23,418 nucleotides of DNA, taken from positions 1 to 23,418 of the forward strand of contig CAYSEZ010000008.1 of the NCBI GenBank assembly GCA_964430375.1, read 5' to 3'. How positions within the stretch are numbered: position 1 is the stretch's first letter; the number at the start of each line of letters is the position of its first letter. Of this stretch, positions 6,701 to 13,355 are shown piece by piece. Source of the DNA: HGM10836 sp964430375. Its GTDB lineage: Bacteria > Bacillota_I > Bacilli_A > RF39 > UBA660. A program made the position numbers and the translations under genes. The notes beneath the pieces were generated by a model that was not told the origin of the DNA, did no database searches, and saw only the letters and a program-made list of their open reading frames with translations.

Positions 6701-7574
6701 TTAATTTAATATATATTTTCTAGAAAATATTCTTTCATCACTAGAATATTTAATATAATAACCATTATCTTCTTTACATATAATTAATCTGATTGTTTTA
6801 TTTTGATTAATAGTTTTTATATTTTTATCTATATAATTCATATATATTTGTATTTGTCCTATATGCTCTTTCTTTAGTTCTGTAGCTTTAAGTTCTATAA
6901 CAATATAACAATTAAATTTAATATTATAAAGTAATAAATCTATATAATTATAAGTATTATCTATTTTTATTTTATACTCGCTTTTAATAAAACAAAAACC
7001 TTCTCCTAATTCTAATAAAAAGTTTTTTATATATTCTAGTATTAATGTTTGTAATAATTTTTCACTAATTTTTTCTTTATTAATATTATTTTTATTTTTA
7101 ATAATAATGGGATTTTTAATAAAATCACTTACTATTGTTTCTTCTTTATTAATTAATTTTAATTTAGTATTATTATCTAGTCTTTGATATTCTTTGTTTT
7201 TTATTTTTTCTCTTAATTGTCTTACACTTAAATTATAAGTTTCTGTTTGTTTTATATAATAATTCACAATAATGAGACCAAGTTAATCGTTGCGACAGTG
7301 TCGCAAATTTTTTAAATATCAAGTAAAGCTTTCGCATTCTTGATAATGCTGTAAATGTATATCCTTTTCCTAATTCATTTGTTAACTTAATTGAATATTC
7401 TTTAATTAATTTATTTCCATATTTTGCTCTATTCTCACCGCCTTGTGCTTCAATAATTGGTCTTCCTACATTATAATAAGTATATAAATCATTTTTATTT
7501 TTTGAATAGTCTTTTACTTTTTTATATGTTTCATTATTTATTAATTCTTCCTTTATCTCATTATAGTAATTCAT
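6701..7574 (-). pseudogene. frameshifted DUF1016/YhcG-family PD-(D/E)XK nuclease gene
   Basis: Two leftward frames together form one protein of the DUF1016 (YhcG) family, putative nucleases often found near restriction systems. The first part (7574-7233) has the N-terminal domain with YYNVGRPIIEAQ, YGNKLIKEYS and the hallmark WSHYCELL. The second (from about 7260 to 6701) resumes in another frame with NLSVRQLREKIKNKEYQRL. It then has the nuclease core: FLLELGEGF, Asp in YIDLLLY, and Glu/Lys in VIELKA, followed by GQIQIYMNYID. The nuclease residues survive. The frame is lost just after WSHYCELL, where about ten residues normally present are missing. The C-terminus also stops early, after SRKYILN. 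The gene is even more AT-rich than its neighbours, suggesting transfer. An assembly error is possible but would not explain the missing residues. Confidence 0.8.
7290..7306. repeat. 17-bp GC-rich palindrome inside the nuclease gene
   Basis: TTGCGACA (7290-7297) and TGTCGCAA (7299-7306) are perfect inverted repeats around one central base. This is a GC island in very AT-rich DNA. On the coding strand it encodes the conserved residues just before WSHY (FATLSQ), so part of the sequence is also protein-constrained. Confidence 0.8.
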
Positions 7575-7730
7575 GTTTTGTTTTTTCCTTTCTAATTAAA
7601 TATTATTTTTAATTTTTATATTTTAAATATTGTTTTAATTTTTTACTTCCTACTATATTATTATAGGAAAATAAGTGTTTCACCTGGTTTTTTTGTAATT
7701 TTTTTTATTTATTATTTTTTTGTTTTGTAG

Positions 7731-7736
7731 TATAAT
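7731..7736 (+). promoter_or_regulatory. -10 box of the uvrA operon
   Basis: TATAAT (7731-7736) lies 24 bases before the uvrA start. The -35 region at 17-base spacing is only TTTATT (7708-7713), a poor match. I see no LexA/DinR-like operator around it, so SOS control is not evident. Confidence 0.45.
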
Positions 7737-7759
7737 ACCAATAGAAAGAGAGATAGATT

Positions 7760-10579
7760 ATGGATAAGATAATAATTAAAGGAGCACGTGAAAATAATTT
7801 AAAGAATATATCACTTGAACTTCCTAAAAATAAATTAATTGTAATGACTGGGGTATCTGGTAGTGGTAAGTCTTCACTTGCTTTTGATACTATATATAAA
7901 GAAGGTGAAAGACGTTATTTAGAAAGTTTATCTAGTTATGCTAGACAGTTTTTAGGTGGTAGTGAAAAGCCTGATGTTGATATGATTGAAGGTCTTTCTC
8001 CAGCGATTGCAATTGATCAGAAAACTACTAGTAAGAATCCGCGTAGTACTGTTGGTACTGTTACTGAAATATATGATCATTTAAGATTATTATATGCTAG
8101 AGTTGGAACACCTTTTTGTCCTATTCATAAAGTACCTATTACTAGTCAAAGTATTGAAGAAATGACTAATAAGGTTATGACTTTAGAAGAAGGTACTAAG
8201 ATAATGGTTTTATCTCCAGTGGTGGAAGGTTCTAAAGGTACTTTTAAAGATATGTTTCTTGATCTTAGAAAAAGTGGGTATGTAAGGGTAATTGTTGATG
8301 ATGAAAATTATGATTTATCTTCTGATATAGAGTTAGAGAAAAATAAAAAACATTTTATAAGTGTTGTTGTAGATAGAATAGTAATTAAAGAGGGAGTCCG
8401 TTCTCGTTTATTTGAAGCAATTGAAAATGCTAGTAAGTTATCTTCCGGAAAGGTTGTTGTTGATATAATCGGAGGAGAAAAGTTAGTTTTTTCTGAAAAG
8501 TTTGCTTGTCCTCATTGTTCTTTTTCATTATCTGAACTTGAACCTAGAACATTTAGTTTTAATGCTCCATATGGGGCTTGTCCTGATTGTAAGGGATTGG
8601 GTGTAAAACTTGTTATAGATCCAGATCTTATAATTCCAGATAAGGATAAGTCTTTAGTAGATGGTGCGATTGTTACTTTTGGTGATGATACTGATAATGT
8701 TTTCTTTAAAAAGTTTGAGTGTTTTTGTAAACATTATAATATAGATATTAACATTCCTGTTAAAAACTTAAGTAAAGATGAAATGAATAAGATATTATAT
8801 GGTACATCTGATATAATTCATTTTAATTATGTTAGTAAAAGTGGTAATGTTACTAATAATTTTGGTACTTATGAAGGGGTTATTAATAATTTAGAAAGAA
8901 GATATATAGAAACTTCTAGTGAATGGATAAGAGAATGGCTTGAAAAGTATATGATTGAACTTACTTGTCCAACTTGTAAAGGGGCAAGACTTAATGATGA
9001 AGTTTTATCTGTTTTAATTGATGGTAAAAATATATATGAAGCTACTCTTTTATCTATTAAAGATTTGTATACTTTTTTATCTAATTTAAAACTTAGTGCT
9101 GAAAAGATGCAGATAGCGGATTTACTTATTAAGGAAATTAAAGATCGTTTGTCATTTTTAATAGATGTAGGACTTGATTATTTAACTCTTGCTAGAAGTT
9201 CTTCAACTTTATCAGGAGGAGAGTCTCAAAGAATTAGACTTGCTACTCAAGTTGGTACTAGACTTACTGGAGTTATGTATGTTTTGGATGAACCTAGTAT
9301 TGGACTTCATCAGAGGGATAATGATAGGTTAATTGATACAATGCTTAGTATGCGTGATTTGGGTAATACTTTAATAGTGGTTGAACATGATTTGGATACA
9401 ATGATGAAGGCTGATTATTTAGTTGATATTGGTCCTTTAGCTGGAGATAAAGGTGGTTATTTAGTGTCAAGTGGTACTCCTTTAGAGGTATCAAATGACG
9501 AAAATAGTATTACTGGTAGATATTTAAGTGGGAAAGAATGTATTGAAATCCCTAAATATAGAAGAAAAGGTACTGGTAAATATATTGAAATAAAGGGGGC
9601 CAAAGAAAATAATTTAAAAAATATTAATGTAAAGTTTCCACTTGGTACTTTTACTTGTGTAACTGGTGTATCTGGTTCTGGAAAAAGTACTCTTGTTAAT
9701 CAGATTTTATATCCTAAAGTTGCAAGTTTCTTATATAATAGTAAATTAAAACCTGGTAAGCATAAGGAGATAAAAGGACTTGAAAATATAGATAAGGTAG
9801 TTGATATAACACAGTCTCCGATTGGTAGAACTCCTAGAAGTAATCCTGCGACTTATGTTGGTGTATTCGATGATATTAGAGAACTTTTTGCTAATATGAA
9901 AGAATCTAAAATGTTAGGTTATGATAAGAGTCGTTTTTCATTTAATGTAAAAGGTGGTAGATGTGAGGCTTGTCATGGTGATGGAGTTAAAAAAATTGAA
10001 ATGCATTTTTTACCTGACGTTTATGTTCCTTGTGAAGTATGTAATGGTGCAAAATATAATACAGAAAGTTTAAAAGTTAAATTTAAGGGTAAATCAATCG
10101 CTGATGTTTTGGATATGAGAGTTAGTGAGGCAATAGAGTTTTTTAGTAATGTACCTAAAATAAAGAGAAAACTTGAGGTTTTGGACAGTGTAGGACTTGG
10201 TTATATTAAACTTGGACAGAGTGCTCCGACATTATCAGGTGGTGAGGCATCGCGTGTTAAACTTGCTAAAGAATTACAGAAAAAACCTACTGGAAAGACA
10301 CTATTTATTATGGATGAACCTACGACTGGTCTTCATATTCATGATATAAAGAAACTTCTTGCAATTATAGAGAAAATAGTAGATAATAAAGATACAGTAA
10401 TAGTTATTGAACATAATTTAGATATGATAAAAGTTGCAGATTATATTGTTGATTTAGGTCCTGAAGGAGGAGATAGAGGTGGTACCGTTGTTGCATCTGG
10501 TACTCCAGAAGATATTTCTAAAGTAAAAGAGTCATATACTGGACAATATTTAAGTAAAATGTTAGGAGGTAATAAATGA
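7760..10579 (+). CDS. uvrA: excinuclease ABC subunit A
   Basis: UvrA is the damage-sensing ATPase dimer of nucleotide excision repair; it loads UvrB at lesions. The 939-residue length is normal. Two ABC modules are visible. The first has Walker A GVSGSGKS (31-38), a zinc finger with Cys250, Cys253, Cys274 and Cys277, and signature LSGGESQ. The second has GVSGSGKSTL near 636, the CEACHGDG/CEVCNG zinc module and signature LSGGEASR. Another CPTC lies near 408. The start ATG is behind GAAAGAGAG. The stop overlaps the lgt start (ATGA), so lgt is translationally coupled. uvrB is not in this window. Confidence 0.98.
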   Translation: MDKIIIKGARENNLKNISLELPKNKLIVMTGVSGSGKSSLAFDTIYKEGERRYLESLSSYARQFLGGSEKPDVDMIEGLSPAIAIDQKTTSKNPRSTVGTVTEIYDHLRLLYARVGTPFCPIHKVPITSQSIEEMTNKVMTLEEGTKIMVLSPVVEGSKGTFKDMFLDLRKSGYVRVIVDDENYDLSSDIELEKNKKHFISVVVDRIVIKEGVRSRLFEAIENASKLSSGKVVVDIIGGEKLVFSEKFACPHCSFSLSELEPRTFSFNAPYGACPDCKGLGVKLVIDPDLIIPDKDKSLVDGAIVTFGDDTDNVFFKKFECFCKHYNIDINIPVKNLSKDEMNKILYGTSDIIHFNYVSKSGNVTNNFGTYEGVINNLERRYIETSSEWIREWLEKYMIELTCPTCKGARLNDEVLSVLIDGKNIYEATLLSIKDLYTFLSNLKLSAEKMQIADLLIKEIKDRLSFLIDVGLDYLTLARSSSTLSGGESQRIRLATQVGTRLTGVMYVLDEPSIGLHQRDNDRLIDTMLSMRDLGNTLIVVEHDLDTMMKADYLVDIGPLAGDKGGYLVSSGTPLEVSNDENSITGRYLSGKECIEIPKYRRKGTGKYIEIKGAKENNLKNINVKFPLGTFTCVTGVSGSGKSTLVNQILYPKVASFLYNSKLKPGKHKEIKGLENIDKVVDITQSPIGRTPRSNPATYVGVFDDIRELFANMKESKMLGYDKSRFSFNVKGGRCEACHGDGVKKIEMHFLPDVYVPCEVCNGAKYNTESLKVKFKGKSIADVLDMRVSEAIEFFSNVPKIKRKLEVLDSVGLGYIKLGQSAPTLSGGEASRVKLAKELQKKPTGKTLFIMDEPTTGLHIHDIKKLLAIIEKIVDNKDTVIVIEHNLDMIKVADYIVDLGPEGGDRGGTVVASGTPEDISKVKESYTGQYLSKMLGGNK

Positions 10580-11376
10580 ATCCTGTTTTGTTAGATTTAG
10601 GTATTATTAAAATATATTGGTATTCTGTTACAATGTTTTTAGCAATGTTTGTGGGAGTGTTCCTTTTTTATAAAAGTGCTAGAAAAAGTGGATTATCTGA
10701 TGATTTTATTGTAAATTTATTATTTTATGGTATTATATTTGGACTTATTGGAGCGAGAATTTATTATGTAATTTTTAATCTTGATTACTATTTAAGTAAT
10801 CCAATAGAAATAATTGAAGTTTGGAATGGTGGTCTTGCTATTCACGGAGGACTTATCGGAGGATTTTTATGGTTTTTATATTATTCAAGAAAGCATAATG
10901 TTTCTTTACTTAAGTTACTTGATATGGCAAGTATTTCTGTTATAATTGGTCAAGTTATTGGTAGATGGGGTAATTTCTTTAATCAGGAAGCACATGGTGG
11001 TGTAGTTTTAAGAGAGGTTTTAGAAAAAAGAGGAATACCTAATTTTATAATAAATGGTATGTATATTGATGGACTTTATTATGAACCTACATTTTTATAT
11101 GAGAGTTTATGGAATTTTATAGGGTTTATTATTCTTGTGGTTTTAAAAAAGAAGTGTAAATTAAAAGATGGAATGCTTGCTGGTATTTATTTTGTTTGGT
11201 ATTCATTTATTAGATTTTTTATTGAGGGAATGCGTACTGATAGTTTAATGCTTGGTTCTATTAGAGTTGCGAGAGTTATATCTTTATTACTTTTTGGTTT
11301 AGGTTTATTTTTAATATTTTATAAAAGAAAAGATACTAGAGTAAATAGATATAAGGAAAAGAATATAGGAGGTTAG
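10576..11376 (+). CDS. lgt: prolipoprotein diacylglyceryl transferase
   Basis: Lgt moves a diacylglyceryl group from phosphatidylglycerol to the lipobox cysteine of preprolipoproteins, the first step of lipoprotein maturation in the cytoplasmic membrane. The 266-residue protein is polytopic (about seven hydrophobic segments). It carries the family signature GRWGNFFNQE (129-138), including the conserved Arg130, Asn133 and Glu138, and the HGG motif (His90) in AIHGGLIGG. A second conserved Arg lies near the C-terminus in IRFFIEGMRTDS. It overlaps the end of uvrA by four bases and is followed after one base by the trxB start. Confidence 0.96.
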   Translation: MNPVLLDLGIIKIYWYSVTMFLAMFVGVFLFYKSARKSGLSDDFIVNLLFYGIIFGLIGARIYYVIFNLDYYLSNPIEIIEVWNGGLAIHGGLIGGFLWFLYYSRKHNVSLLKLLDMASISVIIGQVIGRWGNFFNQEAHGGVVLREVLEKRGIPNFIINGMYIDGLYYEPTFLYESLWNFIGFIILVVLKKKCKLKDGMLAGIYFVWYSFIRFFIEGMRTDSLMLGSIRVARVISLLLFGLGLFLIFYKRKDTRVNRYKEKNIGG

Positions 11377-11377
11377 T

Positions 11378-12274
11378 ATGGTAGATTATGATGTTATAGT
11401 AGTAGGATTAGGTCCTGCGGGAATGTCTTCGCTTATTTATTTACAAAGAAGTAATTTAAAGTGTGCAGTTATTGAAAAGGGGATTCCTGGTGGACTTTTA
11501 AATAAGTCTTCAGTTATAGAAAATTATCCTGGGTTTACTAAAATAAGTGGTCCAGAACTTATGGAAAGATTTTATGAAAGTGTAAAGGATGTTCCTTTTA
11601 TTAATGAGGAAGTAATTGATATAGATTTTGATGATGATATAAAAATAGTGAAAACAACTGAAAATGAATATAGGTGTAAAGCTGTTATTCTTGCTATTGG
11701 AAGACGTCCTAAATCAATAGAAAGTGCTAGATCTTTAGTAGGAAAGGGTGTTAGTTTTTGTTCTTTATGTGATGGATATTTATATAAAAATGAAGATGTT
11801 GCAATCGTAGGATCTGGTAATAGTGCTATAGAAGAGGCTCTCTTTTTAGCGGATATTTGTAAGAAAGTTTATATTTTGTGTAGAAGAGATAAGTTAGGTT
11901 CTGATCATTCTTTAATAGAAAGGGTTAAGTCTTATGATAATATAGAAGTTATATATAACTGTAATATAGAGAAATTTAATTCATTTAATAATGTACTTGA
12001 TAGTATTGATGTTTCTACTTTGGACGAGGTTTTGAATTTAAAAGTTAAGGCTTGTTTTATATTTATTGGGTATGAACCTTGTAGTAATTTTCTAAAAAAA
12101 CTTGATATTTTAGATGATTTGGGTTATATTAATGTTGATGCAAGTTTTAGGACTAGTATTAAAGGTATATATGCTTGCGGAGATATTGTAAGAAAAGATG
12201 CTTATCAGATTGTAATAGCGTGTAGTGATGGGGTGCGTGCTGCGATATCTTGTATTAAGGATTTAGGAAAGTAG
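11378..12274 (+). CDS. trxB: thioredoxin reductase (FAD/NAD(P)H-dependent)
   Basis: The enzyme passes electrons from NADPH through FAD to thioredoxin, keeping cytosolic thiols reduced. The 298-residue protein has the FAD motif GLGPAG (10-15), a redox-active pair Cys128-Ser-Leu-Cys131 followed by Asp-Gly (the usual TrxB form is CATCDG), a second nucleotide motif GSGNSA (145-150), and a C-terminal FAD segment GDIVRKDAYQ...SDG. The NADPH motif HRRxxxR appears as CRRDKLG: both arginines that bind the 2'-phosphate are kept, but the His and the third Arg are changed. Cofactor preference may therefore differ. AGGAGG lies six bases before the ATG. It is co-transcribed with uvrA and lgt. Confidence 0.9.
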   Translation: MVDYDVIVVGLGPAGMSSLIYLQRSNLKCAVIEKGIPGGLLNKSSVIENYPGFTKISGPELMERFYESVKDVPFINEEVIDIDFDDDIKIVKTTENEYRCKAVILAIGRRPKSIESARSLVGKGVSFCSLCDGYLYKNEDVAIVGSGNSAIEEALFLADICKKVYILCRRDKLGSDHSLIERVKSYDNIEVIYNCNIEKFNSFNNVLDSIDVSTLDEVLNLKVKACFIFIGYEPCSNFLKKLDILDDLGYINVDASFRTSIKGIYACGDIVRKDAYQIVIACSDGVRAAISCIKDLGK

Positions 12275-12285
12275 AGTGTGATAAT

Positions 12286-12390
12286 ATGAGGCTTGATAAT
12301 TCCGGATGGGGTTTTATGGTTTTTCTGTTTTTTCTTTTTATAATATTTGTAGTACTTGTTTTAGTAGCGGGTAGAATTGCTTCAATATAA
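12286..12390 (+). CDS. small single-helix membrane protein, 34 residues
   Basis: The frame begins MRLDNSGWGFMV and continues as an almost unbroken hydrophobic stretch (about residues 9-28), ending AGRIASI. It starts 11 bases after the trxB stop, and its ribosome binding site is weak (GAGTGTGAT). Its 3' end runs into the promoter of the T-box transcript. A single transmembrane helix is clear if it is translated. Its function is unknown. Confidence 0.45.
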   Translation: MRLDNSGWGFMVFLFFLFIIFVVLVLVAGRIASI

Positions 12391-12402
12391 AAGAAAATAA
12401 TA

Positions 12403-12408
12403 TATAAT
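12403..12408 (+). promoter_or_regulatory. -10 box of the T-box/valS transcript
   Basis: TATAAT at 12403-12408 lies just before the sequence that begins the T-box Stem I, which places the start of transcription near 12415. The -35 (TTCAAT, 12381-12386, 16-base spacing) is poor and lies inside the small upstream ORF. Confidence 0.5.
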
Positions 12409-12412
12409 AAAG

Positions 12413-12610
12413 ACTGTGAAGAAGAGGAGTAGGTTATATAAATTTTATAGAGAGTTAGTGTTTGGTGTAAACTAATATATTTTGTAACTGAAGGTAGCTT
12501 TGGAGTTTTGTATCCTATTTTAGTAGGATATGATGTTAGTCGCATTAAGACTTTTGAGTAAAAAAATAAGGTGGTACCACGGTTTTTCGTCCTTTGGCAC
12601 GACCTTTTTT
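12413..12610 (+). promoter_or_regulatory. T-box riboswitch, valine specific
   Basis: T-box leaders read the charging state of a tRNA and allow transcription when it is uncharged. Seen here: the AG-rich 5' side of Stem I (GAAGAGGAGTA, 12421-12431), an AGAGAG element (12449-12454), a distal stem-loop with GGTG, and the specifier GTA (12484-12486). The specifier is followed by A and then CTGAA, the usual specifier-loop context, and GTA is a valine codon. Stem III is TATCCTA/TAGGATA (12511-12530). The T-box AAGGTGGTACCACG (12568-12581) contains TGGT, which would pair with the tRNA 3' end ACCA. A terminator follows. valS lies downstream, in agreement with the specifier. Confidence 0.93.
12581..12610 (+). 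terminator. T-box-controlled terminator
   Basis: CGTCC and GGCACG pair around a TTT loop, with GGT/ACC extending the stem, followed by TTTTTT. This is the usual CGTCCTTT...ACG terminator found after T-box antiterminators. It competes with the antiterminator formed by the T-box sequence. Confidence 0.8.
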
Positions 12611-12623
12611 GTTTGGAGGATAT

Positions 12624-13355
12624 ATGTTAGAGATGACTTTTGATTATTATGTGCATGGTTTTGATATGAGTAATCCTAATATTTCTTATAAGTATTATCA
12701 TAGTTTAAGGGTTATGAATATTTGTGAGAGACTTGGTAAGAGTTTAAATTCATCTAGTTACGATGTAGAACTTGCTAAAATAATTGGTCTTTATCACGAT
12801 ATAGGTAGATTTAGTCAATGGGAGAGGTGTAATAGTTTTGATGATAAGACTTTTGATCATGGTGATTATGGTGCATTTCTTGCTAGAGATAGTTCTATAT
12901 TTAAATTTAGTGATTATTCTAAAGATGAAGATGTAATATGGAAAGCAATTGAGAATCATAATAAACTTTTAATTAGTGATAATCTTAATGAAAGGGAGTT
13001 ATTTTTTGCAAAGTTAATTAGAGATGCTGATAAACTTGATATTATATATTCTTTAGGTAATAGTGATTTAAAGACAATAGAGTTATGTGATGAAAAAGTA
13101 AGTAGTGAGGTAGATGATTTTTATTTTTCTAATAAGAGTGTACCAAAAGATGTTAGAAAAAATTATAATGATAGAATAGTACTTGTGTTTTCTTTTATAT
13201 ATGATATTAATTTTGTAGAGAGTTTAGAATATATAAAAGAAAATGGTTTGTTTGATAAGTTATATGATAGATTAGATAGTGATATTTTTTATAAGTATTA
13301 TGAACATTTATGTAAATATATTGATGAAAGGATTGATTTAGATGTTAAAAAATAA
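12624..13355 (+). CDS. HD-domain metal-dependent phosphohydrolase
   Basis: HD-domain proteins hydrolyse phosphoester bonds, often of nucleotides or second messengers; the substrate here is unknown. The 243-residue product shows His26 (KYYHSLRV), His58-Asp59 (GLYHDIGRF), His79 (FDHGDYGA), His112 (IENHNK) and Asp134 (LIRDADKLD), a full H-HD-H-H-D type metal set. The start is ATG 12624 behind GGAGGA (12615-12620). A longer reading from 12594 would begin inside the T-box terminator and is wrong. The 3' end overlaps the valS start by 14 bases, so both genes are under the valine T-box. It could be a house-cleaning hydrolase tied to amino-acid stress, but that is inference. It does not carry a (p)ppGpp synthetase domain. 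Confidence 0.85.
   Translation: MLEMTFDYYVHGFDMSNPNISYKYYHSLRVMNICERLGKSLNSSSYDVELAKIIGLYHDIGRFSQWERCNSFDDKTFDHGDYGAFLARDSSIFKFSDYSKDEDVIWKAIENHNKLLISDNLNERELFFAKLIRDADKLDIIYSLGNSDLKTIELCDEKVSSEVDDFYFSNKSVPKDVRKNYNDRIVLVFSFIYDINFVESLEYIKENGLFDKLYDRLDSDIFYKYYEHLCKYIDERIDLDVKK

Noticed and set aside
7647..7669. Inverted repeat TTCCTA...TAGGAA upstream of the nuclease pseudogene, overlapping a leftward TATAAT
   Set aside because: The stem is only six base pairs, no -35 matches on the minus strand and no T tract follows. Too weak to call an operator or terminator.
12594..12623. Upstream extension of the HD protein from a TTG codon
   Set aside because: These codons lie inside the T-box terminator hairpin; the GGAGGA site points to ATG 12624.
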